From: Hymenobacter volaticus
Lineage (GTDB): Bacteria > Bacteroidota > Bacteroidia > Cytophagales > Hymenobacteraceae
Length of the DNA stretch: 64,000 bases
NCBI RefSeq assembly: GCF_022921055.1
Contig: NZ_CP095061.1
Span: 464,001-528,000, forward strand
Reading direction: 5' to 3'
The notes beneath the pieces were generated by a model. It saw only the letters and a program-made list of their open reading frames with translations, was not told where the DNA came from and did not search any database. Below are positions 25,468-35,752 of the stretch, piece after piece; positions within the stretch are counted from its first letter, which is position 1; the number at the start of each line of letters is the position of its first letter. Position numbers and translations under genes: made by a program.

Positions 25468-26789
25468 ATGAAAAACACAATTGCTATTGTGGGGCGCCCC
25501 AATGTGGGCAAATCCACCCTTTTTAACCGCCTCGTTGGCCAGCGCAAGGCCATCATGGACGACGAAAGCGGCGTTACCCGTGACCGACACTACGGCTACG
25601 GCGAGTGGATCGGGAAATACTACACCGTTATTGATACGGGTGGTTACGTCCACAACTCCGACGACATTTTCGAAGGCGAAATCAACAAGCAAGTAAAGCT
25701 GGCTATCGACGAAGCCGATGTGGTGCTATTCATGGTAGATGCCATGGCCGGCGTGCATGGCCTAGACGAAGAGTTTGCCAACGTTCTGCGCCGCTATCAG
25801 GGCAAGAAGCCTATCTACATCGTTGCCAACAAAGCCGACACCAACGCGCGTATTCACTCTTCGGGCGAATTCTATGCCTTGGGTGTAGGCGACGGCGAAA
25901 TATTCCCGGTTTCCTCGGCTAGTGGCTCGGGCACCGGCGATTTGCTGGACGCCGTAGTAAGCCACTTCGAGGACGAAGGCGTAGAAGACCCCGACCTCGG
26001 CATTCCAAAAATTGCTGTAGTAGGCCGTCCCAACGTGGGCAAGTCGAGCTTCGTGAACCTGTTGCTCGGTACCGACCGCAGCATCGTGACGGATATTGCG
26101 GGCACCACCCGGGACTCTATTCAGGCACGCTACAACGCCTTCGGCAACGAGTTCATCTTGGTGGATACGGCTGGTTTGCGTCGCAAATCGAAGGTGCACG
26201 AAGATGTGGAATTCTACTCGGTGCTGCGCTCTATCCGGGCACTAGAGGAGGCCGATATTTGCGTGGTAATGCTCGATGCCACTCGCGGTATTGAAGCACA
26301 AGATGTGAATATCATTGGCCTAGCCGATAAGAACCGGAAAGGCATCGTGATTCTGGTGAACAAGTGGGACTTGATTGAAAACAAGGAAACGAATACGGCC
26401 AAGGAATTCGAAGAGAAGATCTACGAGAAAATTGCGCCTATTTCGTATCCGCCCATCATTTTCACTTCGGTGCTCACCAAGCAGCGGGTGCACAAAGCCA
26501 TTGAAACGGCCATTGATGTGTACCACAACAAGCGCCGCAAAATCCCGACTTCACAGCTTAACGAAGTGATGCTGAAGGAAATCGAGAACTATCCGCCCCA
26601 GCTACCAAGGGCAAGATGGTGCGCATCAAGTACGTCACGCAGCTTCCGACGCACAATCCGGTATTTGCGTTCTTCTGCAACCTGCCGCAGTACGTTCGGG
26701 AGAGCTACACGCGCTACCTCGAAAACCGTCTGCGCGAGAACTTTAACTTCACGGGGGTGCCAATTGGCATCATATTCCGGAAGAAATAA
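25468..26789 (+). CDS. der: GTPase Der (EngA) (frameshifted)
   Basis: Der has two tandem GTPase domains and acts in 50S ribosome assembly. The ATG at 25468 starts MKNTIAIVGRPNVGKSTLFN. The second P-loop is VVGRPNVGKSSF, and the motifs DTGG, NKAD, DTAGL and NKWD are all visible. The frame breaks at the C4 run 26596-26599: one added C continues the KH-like end as PPPATKGKMVRIKYVTQLP...NFTGVPIGIIFRKK with a stop at 26789. Repaired length is 440 residues, which is normal for Der. Without repair the frame reads through to 27003. Confidence 0.93.
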
Positions 26790-26932
26790 GTGGGCTGAAC
26801 AAAAATTATTTTCAACTGTCGGGTTACCTATTGAAAGCTCGTGTATAAAGCCTTGTAATTCATCGTGGCTCTTCGGAGAAATCACTGAGTTACACCCTAA
26901 ATCGACTTTCAATTTCCAAACAACCCCTTACC

Positions 26933-27202
26933 ATGAAAAAAGTATTGTTCCTCGCCCTGGCTGCTGCTTCGTTCACTTTCTCTTCTTGCGACAGCAAGAC
27001 TGAAAACGCTACCGAAGGTGCTGCTGAGAGCACAGAAGCTGCTGGCGAAGCTAAAGCTGACGCTATGGAAGAGCAGGCTGATGCCGTTCGTGATTCTGCT
27101 GATGCTACTGCCGACAAAATGGAAGACGGCGCTGACGCTGCTGACGCTCCTTCTACTACGGCTCCAGCTACTACCGCTCCTGCTACGACTCCAGCTCAGT
27201 AA
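26933..27202 (+). CDS. Small Ala/Thr/Asp-rich lipoprotein
   Basis: The 89-residue protein has a lipoprotein signal: MKKVLFLALAAASFTFSSC, with the lipobox Cys19. The mature part is low-complexity and acidic (repeats of Ala, Glu, Asp and Thr), probably helical, and ends in Pro/Thr/Ala repeats. Such proteins occur widely in Cytophagales but no function is known. A strong terminator follows. Its codon bias (GCT for Ala) resembles that of highly expressed genes, but this is an impression only. Confidence 0.8.
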   Translation: MKKVLFLALAAASFTFSSCDSKTENATEGAAESTEAAGEAKADAMEEQADAVRDSADATADKMEDGADAADAPSTTAPATTAPATTPAQ

Positions 27203-27223
27203 TTGCTGTTGGTCTTAGACCCG

Positions 27224-27255
27224 AAAAGGGCTCCTCATTGCGAGGAGCCCTTTTT
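27224..27255 (+). terminator. Intrinsic terminator
   Basis: A 13-bp perfect stem (AAAAGGGCTCCTC with GAGGAGCCCTTTT) with a 5-nt loop is followed by T5. It lies between the lipoprotein gene and the convergent gene at 27285. Confidence 0.85.
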
Positions 27256-27284
27256 GTTTTTGTGCCTTTGAGAAAGCGCAACTA

Positions 27285-27851
27285 TCAGCCTAAGCGCCGT
27301 TGCAGCAACCCGTCTACTACATCAAAAAGCTTACGGGGTGGGTAAGTCCGCCAAGGCATTTCGTCTAGCTGGCCGCCAAAGTTCACGTAGTTGTCGATAT
27401 TATATTGGCGCATCTCGCGGATAACATGTTCTTGGAAGTTGATGGCGGCTATCCAACCATCTTCCACATCCTCAAACCATTCCTCGTAATAATCATCGTC
27501 GGAGCCGTGGAAGTTGAACACATTTTCACCGATGAGGATGAATTTGCGGATGCCTTCGTGCGTCATCAAATCCACGATGTTGCGCTTAAGCAACATGATG
27601 TCGTTTTCGATGGCGTCGTTCCATTCGCCAATGAATTCAATGATGGCAATGCCTAGTTCGTAGTCAACAAACAGAATTTTCAGGAACAGCGTATCCGAAT
27701 CGAGGCTATCCCATTGTGGATGAATGTAATAGCCATAAATAGTATTCACATAGCTGTCTAAACTGTTTTCTGCTTCGAACAGTGGAGAACGGGGGTCTTC
27801 GGAGGCAGAATACTGCTCCATCCAAGCGTAGTGTGGTTCGATGGTGTGCAT
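27285..27851 (-). CDS. Conserved-looking protein of unknown function
   Basis: This 188-residue soluble protein has no signal peptide and no membrane segment. It is rich in Asp, Glu, Trp and Tyr (MHTIEPHYAWMEQYSASEDP, 'GDDDYYEEWFEDVEDGW'-like acidic runs around 110-130). It ends 'KLFDVVDGLLQRRLG'. The predicted fold is mixed alpha/beta ('LFLKILFVDYELGIAIIEF'). I recognise no family. The start is the ATG at 27851, since the farther TTG has no support. It shares its strand with murQ but is 138 bp downstream of it. Confidence 0.7.
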   Translation of the reverse strand: MHTIEPHYAWMEQYSASEDPRSPLFEAENSLDSYVNTIYGYYIHPQWDSLDSDTLFLKILFVDYELGIAIIEFIGEWNDAIENDIMLLKRNIVDLMTHEGIRKFILIGENVFNFHGSDDDYYEEWFEDVEDGWIAAINFQEHVIREMRQYNIDNYVNFGGQLDEMPWRTYPPRKLFDVVDGLLQRRLG

Positions 27852-27989
27852 GGGAGTCAGAATGTAGCACAAGCGTCAGCTTCTGCCGTATCGAGAGGCC
27901 TTTTGCTGCTGTAACTACACTCAAACCATCAGGGTTTCCAATGGCCGCACAAAACACATAGCCTCGTAGGAAACAGCCAGATACTCACG

Positions 27990-28793
27990 CTACTTCGTTT
28001 GCTTGGCGGCCAGCGCTGCCCGCACCGAACCATGTTGTTGCAGCAAGGCCGCTGCCGCCTCTTGCTCGATGCCTAACTCGTCCATGAGCATCCGCTCGCC
28101 TCGGTCTACTAGCTTGGCATTGGTGAGCTGCATGTCCACCATCTTGTTGCCCTTCACGCGCCCTAGTCGGATAAAAGTCGCGGTAGTGAGCATGTTGAGC
28201 GCCAACTTCTGCGCCGTTCCGGCCTTCAACCGGGTGCTGCCCGTCACAAACTCCGGCCCGGTCACGATTTCCACCGGAAACTCAGCCGCCGCTGCCACTG
28301 CCGAACCCGCATTGCATACAATGCAGCCCGTAGCCAACCCGTGCTGACGTGCTTGCTCAAGCCCGCCAATGACATAAGGCGTACGACCCGAAGCCGCAAT
28401 ACCTACCACGATGTCTTGGTCGTTGATGTTGTAAGCTTCCAAGTCGCGCCAAGCCTGTTGCGCATCGTCTTCCGCATTTTCTACGGCCTTCCGGATGGCG
28501 GTGTCGCCGCCCGCAATGAGACCAACCACTACGCCGTGCGGCACCCCGAATGTGGGTGGGCACTCCGAGGCATCAAGAACCCCGAGCCGCCCACTAGTAC
28601 CAGCGCCGATGTAAAATAGCCGTCCACCTTTGCTTAAGCAGGCCACCGTGGCTTCTACCAGCGCCTCCAGCTGCGGTAATGCTTTGGCTACTGCCTGCGG
28701 TACTGTCTGGTCCAGGCTGTTCATGCCAGTTAGCAGTGCCTGGGTGGAAAGCGTTTCGAGGTGGTCGAAATAGGAGGGGCTTTCAGTGGACAT
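27990..28793 (-). CDS. murQ: N-acetylmuramic acid 6-phosphate etherase
   Basis: MurQ cleaves the lactyl ether of MurNAc-6-phosphate, releasing GlcNAc-6-phosphate and D-lactate in cell-wall recycling. The 267-residue protein has the SIS-fold motifs GAGTSGRLGVLDASECPPTFG (sugar-phosphate binding, split here for brevity) and GIAASGRTPYVIGGLEQAR. 'NAKLVDRGERMLMDELG' is the C-terminal family block. The start at ATG 28793 is chosen because it gives the normal N-terminus MSTESPSYFDHLETLST. Farther starts add a hydrophobic extension not expected in this soluble enzyme. No murK or PTS gene is adjacent. Confidence 0.94.
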   Translation of the reverse strand: MSTESPSYFDHLETLSTQALLTGMNSLDQTVPQAVAKALPQLEALVEATVACLSKGGRLFYIGAGTSGRLGVLDASECPPTFGVPHGVVVGLIAGGDTAIRKAVENAEDDAQQAWRDLEAYNINDQDIVVGIAASGRTPYVIGGLEQARQHGLATGCIVCNAGSAVAAAAEFPVEIVTGPEFVTGSTRLKAGTAQKLALNMLTTATFIRLGRVKGNKMVDMQLTNAKLVDRGERMLMDELGIEQEAAAALLQQHGSVRAALAAKQTK

Positions 28794-28880
28794 TTTAGGA
28801 GCGAAAAGAGTAGGAGAAAAGTAGCAGCCAATAAAGGCGAGAAAGATGGAAAAGCAAGACAATAACGTATCGCCTTGCCA

Positions 28881-29204
28881 CTAGCCCAACCGCCCAATTA
28901 CAGAGAATTTGTCGAACACATTAGAATTATGCGGGGCATCCTCATCCAACTCACGGGTGAGGTCTTGGCCGGCCCAGTGCTCGTAGTGGTTGCCGCGCTG
29001 CCAGAGCCGAGAACGACTGACATCGTAAATCAATCCTTGATACGCTACCCAAATTTCGTCTCGGTCCTGCCCGTTGCGCAGCGCCAGCTGGGATTTTGTG
29101 TAGGTAGGCAGCTGCCTGGTAGTAGAGTCAGCTTGCGTTTGCGACGGGCCCTGTGCTGCTGCGGTTGTGGCGTTGTTACGGTGAGGTGAAACAGGCTTTT
29201 CCAT
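28881..29204 (-). CDS. Cytochrome b5-like haem/steroid-binding domain protein
   Basis: The 107-residue protein has a Thr/Gln-rich N-terminal tail (1-30) and one cytochrome-b5-like domain: 'YTKSQLALRNGQDRDEIWVAYQGLIYDVS', 'HYEHWAGQDLT' and 'DAPHNSNVFDKFSVIGRL'. The two His residues in the last motifs are plausible haem ligands. There is no membrane helix. It lies 31 bp before the end of the arginase-family gene and shares its strand, so the two probably form one transcript ahead of murQ. The redox partner is unknown. Confidence 0.8.
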   Translation of the reverse strand: MEKPVSPHRNNATTAAAQGPSQTQADSTTRQLPTYTKSQLALRNGQDRDEIWVAYQGLIYDVSRSRLWQRGNHYEHWAGQDLTRELDEDAPHNSNVFDKFSVIGRLG

Positions 29205-29235
29205 AATCTAAACTAGCGGGCTAACGGCAACCAAC

Positions 29236-30392
29236 TTAGCCAAGCAAAGCCTGAGTTAGGAACCAGCGGTTAGGCATGTCGCCCTGCGCAGCGTGAATGT
29301 AGTCTTCGTAGCTGCACGGGATGATGCGCTTCACATTGCTATTGGCCAAACTTTCCACTTCCAGCCACCACTTCTCAGTGAATTTCGACTTGTAGAAAAC
29401 CAGCTTACCAGGGGTTTCAGGCGTGTCAGGCAAGCCCACCGCATAGCGGATGAAGCGTTTGCTCTGAAAATCAGGCTCGGGGCAGCGGTGGTAAAAGCCT
29501 TCTACAAAGTACCAAAGCATGGTAGACAGAGTAGCAGCCGCTAAGCCATGTACATCGTGGTCGGGGCGGTAACCGTAGAGGCCGAATGAGGTAAGTTGGT
29601 CGTTGGTGCCAGCATACCATGCCAGCTTGGCTGCTTCCTCATTGGTCAGCCCAAAAGGGTTGGCCGGGTAATAGCCGGGGGCGTCATTCCAGCGAATAGC
29701 CGCTATATCAAAGCTCACAAAATCGGCGTGGCGCAACAGCGGCTCCGCTTGCCGGATATCGTCACGGATCTGACCTAGCCGGAGCCGCTCGAAGTGCATT
29801 TTCTCTAGCGCGGCTAGCACGTCGGGCGCTACCAAGTATTGCTGGTGCCCTAGCTGTGCAAAGCTGAATAAGAAGTTGGGCTCGTGCATGAGCATGCGCC
29901 GCAAATGGCTGTCCTCGGCGCGCGAGCCAGCTTCCTGCGCCATATCCACGCGGGCGTCGATAGTGGCAAAGCTTACGGTACGGTCCAGGGTTTCGTAAGC
30001 CAAGAACTGCCCGTAGTCAAGGTCGTGCGAGCCTCCCAATAGAATAGGTACGGTGCCATGTTCGAGAAGAGCCGCAATAATTTCGCGCAGGCGCTGGTAC
30101 GTATCATCGAGCGTGAGGCCAGGCCGCAAATTACCTAAGTCGGCCAGTCGGATAATGCCGGTGCCTCTTTGTAATTGGTAGAAGCGCTGCCGGACTTCGT
30201 CGGCTCCTTGCGTAGCAGGCGTACCAGCAGCGCTGCCCCGCCATTCATCGAGGCCAATAAGCGCTATATCGGCCGTTCGCCAGTCTGGAAACACATCCAA
30301 AAAAGGCGAAACGCAACCGGCCAGCGTACTAGGGGAGGAAGCAGAAGAAACTAGCTCTTCGGGAGCGGGTTGAAAAAGATGGCCAGATTCAT
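29236..30392 (-). CDS. Arginase/formimidoylglutamase-family protein (frameshifted, degenerate metal site)
   Basis: The repaired protein of 385 residues belongs to the ureohydrolase (arginase, agmatinase, formimidoylglutamase) fold. The ATG at 30392 gives MNLAIFFNPLP. The frame breaks at the C run (plus GGG 30361-30363), and one added base joins it to PEELVSSASSPST...FLDVFPDWRTAD. The GGSHD motif is intact (His123), but the DAHxD motif reads DARVD (His to Arg, residue 148) and the SxDxDxxxP motif reads SFDIAAIR (second Asp to Ala, residue 231). Several manganese ligands are therefore missing, so hydrolase activity is doubtful. A hut pathway is not present nearby. Confidence 0.75.
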
Positions 30393-30417
30393 CGAGCGCG
30401 AACAGTGCGGACTACAG

Positions 30418-30425
30418 CAAAGCTA
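30418..30425 (-). promoter_or_regulatory. Candidate -7 box for the arginase-family gene
   Basis: TAGCTTTG on the minus strand lies 25 bp before the ATG at 30392, giving a leader of about 19 nt. It supports the repaired start. Confidence 0.4.
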
Positions 30426-30595
30426 CACCAATTGCCGCCACGGCCCATGCTTACCGCGTCCGGTCCAGCTTTCAGACTAGGCTTTGCGTGAAAAAAAGTT
30501 GTTATTTATGGCAGCGGTTCCAGGCCAATAAGTTGCCGATACGCAATTCAGAACTACTTCCGTTTCCTGCCTAACCCACCTCCCGCCCTCATCCC

Positions 30596-32395
30596 ATGGA
30601 TATTCGTCGCACCTTCGATATTCTCCCTCATCTTCAGCAGAAGTACAACAAGCCGGATTGCTTTGCTTCTAAAATCAACGGCCAATGGACTCCGATTAGT
30701 ACCGATGAGGTTGCCACCCAAGTAAACCTAGTGAGCCTAGGCTTGCTGCAACTCGGAATCGGCAAAAACGACAAAGTGGCCATCATTGCCATGAATCGGC
30801 CCGAGTGGATCCTTGCTGATTTCGCTATTTCGCAGCTTGGAGCTACCAGCGTGCCGATGTACCCGAGTATCACGGTGGAGGATTACAAATACATCTTCAC
30901 TGACGCGGGGGTAAAGGCAATTTTCGTATCCGACCAAAAGCTGCTCGACAAAGTGCGCGAAGCAACGCAAGGCCTAAACATTCCGGCTGAAAACGTTTTT
31001 AGTTTCGACAAACTGCCCAACGCCCGGCACTTTTCCGAGCTGCTAGAGTTGGGCAAAAAAGGCAACCCTGCCGATTTAGAGCCTATCAAAGCAGCCGTAG
31101 AACCCGACGATTTGCTGACGCTCATTTACACGAGCGGCACGACGGGGCAGCCAAAAGGGGTGATGTTAACCCACAATAACATCCTTAGCAACTGCCGCAA
31201 TGTGAAGCGTTTCGTGCCCGTCACGTCCGCCGACAAAGCGCTGAGCTTTCTGCCGCTCTGCCACATCTTCGAGCGGATGGTTACGCACCTCTACCTTATC
31301 TATGGGGTAAGCATCTACTATGCCGAGAGCATGGAGGTAATTGCCGACAACCTGCGGGAAGTGAAACCGCAGATTTTCACTACGGTGCCCCGCCTGCTAG
31401 AGAAGGTGTATGATAAGATAGTAGCCAAAGGCCATCAACTGGACGGCGTAAAGAAAAACCTATTCTTCTGGGCCTTGGATTTGGGGCTGAAGTACGACAC
31501 GCAGAAAGACCAGGGTTTCTTCTATAACACGCAGCTAGCACTGGCCAACAAGCTAATCTTCAACAAATGGCGTGAAGCGCTAGGTGGTAACCTGCGGTGC
31601 ATTGTGAGTGGTGGTGGCGCCTTGCAGCCACGTTTGGCGCGGGTGTTCTGGGCTGCTGGCATTCGCGTGATGGAAGGCTATGGCCTCACCGAAACATCGC
31701 CTGTGATTGCCGTTGGTGGGTATGAGCCTGAAAACAACATGATTGGTACCGTCGGCCCCATCATCGACAACACCGAGGTGAAAATTGCCCAAGACGGCGA
31801 GATTCTAACTAAGTCGGAGTCGGTGATGAAGGGCTACTACAACAAGCCAGAACTAACGACCAAGGAATTCGACGAGGAAGGCTGGTTCCACACCGGCGAC
31901 ATTGGCGAGCTAGTGAACGGTCGGTTCCTGAAGATTACCGACCGTAAGAAAGAGATGTTCAAAACCTCCGGCGGTAAGTACATCGCGCCGCAAGTAATTG
32001 AAAGCAAACTAAAAGAGTCGCCATTGGTGGAGCAGTGCATGGTAGTCGGCGACGGTCAGAAGTTTCCATCGGCACTCGTTATTCCTTCCTTCGATGACCT
32101 CAAGGCGTGGTGCAAACGCAACAGCGTGGACTGTAACTGCGCGAACGAAGAGCTAGTCAAAAACGAGAAAGTGGTGAAGATGTACGAAGACCTCGTGCAC
32201 AAATACAATAACGGATTTGCACAGTGGGAGCAAGTCAAAAAGATTGTGTTGCTGCCCAAACTTTGGTCGGTGGAAACCGGCGAAATGACTCCCACATTGA
32301 AAGTTAAGCGCAAGATCATTTCCAATAACAACAAGGAGCTGATCGAGAGCCTGTATCAGCACGCCAGCGAAAAGCATCAGGCAGAAAAGCATTAA
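30596..32395 (+). CDS. Long-chain acyl-CoA synthetase (AMP-binding)
   Basis: The enzyme activates fatty acids to acyl-CoA through an acyl-adenylate, the first step of beta-oxidation. The 599-residue protein has the AMP/ATP-binding motif LIYTSGTTGQPKGVMLTH near residue 180, the adenylate motif GYGLTETSP and 'GWFHTGDIGEL' near the C-terminal hinge. The catalytic Lys-containing end 'PTLKVKRKII' follows. There is no signal peptide. The length fits the FadD15-like long-chain group. A MarR-type regulator follows 158 bp later, then the other beta-oxidation genes, so this starts the local fatty-acid module. Confidence 0.92.
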   Translation: MDIRRTFDILPHLQQKYNKPDCFASKINGQWTPISTDEVATQVNLVSLGLLQLGIGKNDKVAIIAMNRPEWILADFAISQLGATSVPMYPSITVEDYKYIFTDAGVKAIFVSDQKLLDKVREATQGLNIPAENVFSFDKLPNARHFSELLELGKKGNPADLEPIKAAVEPDDLLTLIYTSGTTGQPKGVMLTHNNILSNCRNVKRFVPVTSADKALSFLPLCHIFERMVTHLYLIYGVSIYYAESMEVIADNLREVKPQIFTTVPRLLEKVYDKIVAKGHQLDGVKKNLFFWALDLGLKYDTQKDQGFFYNTQLALANKLIFNKWREALGGNLRCIVSGGGALQPRLARVFWAAGIRVMEGYGLTETSPVIAVGGYEPENNMIGTVGPIIDNTEVKIAQDGEILTKSESVMKGYYNKPELTTKEFDEEGWFHTGDIGELVNGRFLKITDRKKEMFKTSGGKYIAPQVIESKLKESPLVEQCMVVGDGQKFPSALVIPSFDDLKAWCKRNSVDCNCANEELVKNEKVVKMYEDLVHKYNNGFAQWEQVKKIVLLPKLWSVETGEMTPTLKVKRKIISNNNKELIESLYQHASEKHQAEKH

Positions 32396-32506
32396 AGGTG
32401 GTTGGCAGTAGCTGTATGTGCTGCTGCTTACGAGAAGCATGGGCTGATTTTCTTTCTGCATGGCAGCAAAGAAGATCGGCCTAACTTTTTTCAAGAAACT
32501 TAGTAT

Positions 32507-32538
32507 GCAAGCATAACATATTTTCGTATGTTTACCGG
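32507..32538 (+). promoter_or_regulatory. Operator candidate upstream of marR (shared 23-bp element)
   Basis: Positions 32507-32529 are identical to 37045-37067 upstream of the acyl-CoA dehydrogenase gene. The element contains the inverted repeat AACATA-6-TATGTT (32515-32532) and overlaps a -7-like TATGTTTA (32527-32534). A palindrome next to the start of a marR gene is the usual place for autoregulation. Confidence 0.55.
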
Positions 32539-32553
32539 ACTTGCTCTCTACTG

Positions 32554-33048
32554 ATGAAACCCGAAGAAACCGTCGATTATAACATTAAAGTTGCTTGGCA
32601 CGCCATTTCGCGCATGTACAATACGCAGGCGGCCAAGCACGACATCACCACCAGCATTGGCTTCGTCCTGCTGAATATCGACCAAGAGAACGGCACACCG
32701 GCAACCAAGATTGCGCCTTTGTTGGGTCTCGAAACTCGCTCCCTCACGCGCATTTTGCGCTCTATGGAAGAGAAGGGCCTAATCTACAAGCAAGCCGACA
32801 CCCAAGACAAACGCTCGGTTCGCATTTTTCTGACCGAAGAGGGCTTGCGCGGCAAGGAAATTTCGCGTCAAACGGTGCGCCATTTCAATCTGAAAGTACG
32901 TGAGAAAATCCCTCAAAATCAATTGGATATCATGTTCAAGGTGATAGGGCAGATTACGGGCATGATCGAGGGCAAAACGCTTTTCGACGATTTTCAGCTA
33001 AAGCAGTTGCGTTCCGAATCTTCGACTACGGAGCCACGGCCACTTTAA
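32554..33048 (+). CDS. MarR-family transcriptional regulator
   Basis: The 164-residue protein has the MarR winged helix-turn-helix: 'TPATKIAPLLGLETRSLTRILRSMEEKGLI' is the recognition region and 'DKRSVRIFLTEEGLRG' is the beta-wing with the conserved Asp-Lys-Arg. MarR proteins are dimeric repressors that respond to small ligands. Lying between the acyl-CoA ligase and the beta-oxidation genes, this one probably senses acyl-CoA or a fatty acid. The likely operator lies just upstream (32507-32538) and is repeated before the acyl-CoA dehydrogenase gene. Confidence 0.92.
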   Translation: MKPEETVDYNIKVAWHAISRMYNTQAAKHDITTSIGFVLLNIDQENGTPATKIAPLLGLETRSLTRILRSMEEKGLIYKQADTQDKRSVRIFLTEEGLRGKEISRQTVRHFNLKVREKIPQNQLDIMFKVIGQITGMIEGKTLFDDFQLKQLRSESSTTEPRPL

Positions 33049-33167
33049 GAGCCGGGGTTAAATAACTCTGGCAAGACCGTCGTGTTCGGACATACTCTGC
33101 ATGACGAATAGTTAGCTAAGTTTTCTTTCTGAATTCCTCATTTCTCACCCACTCATTCTCCCCACGA

Positions 33168-35575
33168 ATGAATCGTACCATCAAAAAAGTAGCTGTATTG
33201 GGCTCTGGTGTGATGGGCTCGCGCATTGCGTGCCACTTCGCCAACATCGGGGTGCAGGTGCTGCTGCTCGATATCGCCCCAAAGAGTTGCTGCCCACGGA
33301 GGAAGCGAAAGGCCTGAAGCTGGACAACCCTGCTGTACGCAACCGCACCGTGAATGCAGCGCTGCAAGCGGCTATTGCCAGCAATCCTGCGCCTCTCTAC
33401 CGCAAAGGCGACGCTAGCCGCATTAAAACTGGCAACTTCGACGATAACCTCAAGGATATTGCGAGCTGCGACTGGACCATTGAAGTGGTAGTGGAGCGCC
33501 TCGATATCAAGAAGAGCATCTTTGAGCGGGTAGAGCAGTTCCGTAAGCCTGGTACGCTTATCACCTCCAACACCAGCGGCATCCCGATTCATATGATGAC
33601 GGAGGGCCGCTCCGATGACTTCAAGAAATACTTCTGCGGTACCCACTTTTTCAACCCGCCGCGCTACCTGAAGCTGCTCGAAATCATTCCAACGCCGGAC
33701 ACCGATCCGGCTATCGTTGATTTCCTAATGCACTACGGTGACTTGTACTTGGGCAAAACCACGGTACTAGCCAAAGATACCCCCGCCTTCATTGCCAACC
33801 GCGTCGGTGTGTTCGCCATCATGGACGTGGTGCAGGTGATAAGCCAGCTTGGGCTGACGGTGGAGGAAGTGGATAAGCTTACCGGACCCGTTATCGGCCA
33901 CGCCAAGTCGGCTACCTTCCGAACGTCGGATGTGGTTGGTTTGGATACGATGATTAATGTAGCCAATGGTTTGGCGCAAAATCTGCCCAACGACGAAGCC
34001 AAAGCCGTGTTCCAAGTGCCCGACTTCATTAAGAAGATGGCGGAGAACAAATGGCTCGGCGACAAAACCGGCCAAGGCTTCTATAAGAAAGTACGCGGCG
34101 AGGGCGGCAAATCCGAGATTTTAGCCCTCGACCTGAACACGCTCGAATACAAGCCGAGCGCCAAGGTGAAGTTTGCCACACTGGAAACCACCAAGCCGAT
34201 TGAGAAACTAGCGGACCGCTTCAAAGTGCTGGTAGCTGGCAAAGACAAGGCGGCTGATTTCTACCGCAAAACCTTCGCGGGCCTTTTCGCTTACGTTTCC
34301 AACCGGATTCCCGAAATCACCGACTCGCTTTACAAGATTGACGATGCGCTGCGTGCTGGCTTTGGCTGGGAAATGGGTCCGTTTGAAACTTGGGACGCCC
34401 TTGATGTGCAGAAGGGCCTAGAGCTGGCGCAAGCCGAAGGCAAGACGGTAGCTCCGTGGGTGGAAGAAATGCTGGCTGCCGGCAACACCACTTTCTACAA
34501 GGTAAACGAGCAGGGCGTAAAGCAGTTTTACGATATCGACTCGAAAGCCTACAAGGCTATTCCAGGCCTCGAAAACTTCATCATTCTCGATAACCTGCGC
34601 GCCACCGGTAAAGTGGTATGGAAGAATTCGGGTGCTTCGGTAATTGACCTAGGCGACGGTATTCTGAATGTAGAGTTCCACTCCAAGATGAACGCATTAG
34701 GTTCTGATGTTATTCAGGGCCTGATGAAGGGCGTGGAACTAGCTGAAAAAGACTTCCGCGGCTTAGTGGTCGGCAACGATGCCACGAACTTCTCGGCTGG
34801 TGCCAACTTGGGCCTCGTGTACATGTTCGCGCTGGACCAGGACTTCGACGAGTTGAACCTGATGATTGCTCAGTTCCAGCAAGCCATGATGCGGATGCGC
34901 TATAGCAGCATTCCGGTGGTGGGCGCGCCGCATGGCTTAGCCTTAGGCGGTGGCTGCGAGCTGAACCTGCATTGCGACCGGGTGGTAGCCGCGGCTGAAA
35001 CTTACATGGGCCTTGTAGAATTCGGAGTAGGTCTGATCCCCGGCGGTGGAGGTACCAAGGAAATGACCTTGCGCACCGCAGCCAAGTACGAAGAAGGCGA
35101 GCCCGAGTACAACCTGCTCCGCAACACCTTCATGACCATCAGCACGGCCAAAGTCTCCACTTCCGCTGCCGAAGCTTTCGACTTAGGCTTCCTGCGCCGC
35201 GGTGATGAGGTAGTGGTGAATGGCAACCGCGTGATAGCGCAGGCCAAGGCCGCCGCTATCGAGCTAGCCGAAGATGGCTACACGCAACCGACGCAGAAAA
35301 CCAACATTAAGGCACAAGGCAAGGGCGCTTTGGGCATGTTCCTGACGGGCGTACACGCCATGAAGGAAGGCCGTTACATCTCCGATCATGATGTGAAAAT
35401 TGCCAACAAGTTGGCTTACATCATGTGCGGCGGCGACCTGAGCAGCCCAACGGAAGTGTCGGAGCAGTACCTGCTGGACTTGGAGCGCGAAGCCTTCCTA
35501 AGCCTCTGCGGCGAGCGGAAGACGCTGGAGCGTATTCAAAGCATCCTGACTACCGGCAAACCCTTGAGAAACTAG
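33168..35575 (+). CDS. FadB-like 3-hydroxyacyl-CoA dehydrogenase / enoyl-CoA hydratase (frameshifted)
   Basis: The bifunctional enzyme hydrates enoyl-CoA and oxidises 3-hydroxyacyl-CoA with NAD+. The ATG at 33168 starts [21 protein letters not shown], a Rossmann NAD site. The dehydrogenase domain fills the first 400 residues ('[20 protein letters not shown]', '[13 protein letters not shown]'). The crotonase-like hydratase domain follows ('[20 protein letters not shown]', '[10 protein letters not shown]'). The order dehydrogenase-then-hydratase is reversed from E. coli FadB. The frame breaks at C4 33277-33280, and one added C gives [16 protein letters not shown]. Repaired length is 802 residues. 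It follows marR by 119 bp. Confidence 0.9.
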
Positions 35576-35752
35576 AGTCAATAGCCTAGCTCCACTCGAC
35601 TTGGATGGGCTAGGGGAGAGGTGAAATGGTAGAACGAAAGGCTTACGCAGTATTGTTCTACAAATTAAGAAACTCCCCTGGCTCGTTCTTCACAGCGAGC
35701 GGAACTAGAGTCAACTAGCTCTAATCCCACTACTTTCTTCAAGATTAAATAT

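Noticed and set aside
25438..27003. Fusion of Der with an unrelated C-terminal tail
   Set aside because: The tail comes from reading past the missing C at 26596-26599; the repaired frame gives a normal Der end at 26789.
35570..35714. Direct repeat AACTAGAGTCAA at 35570 and 35703
   Set aside because: A 12-bp match in an intergenic stretch of similar composition; no operator partner or palindrome, so chance is likely.
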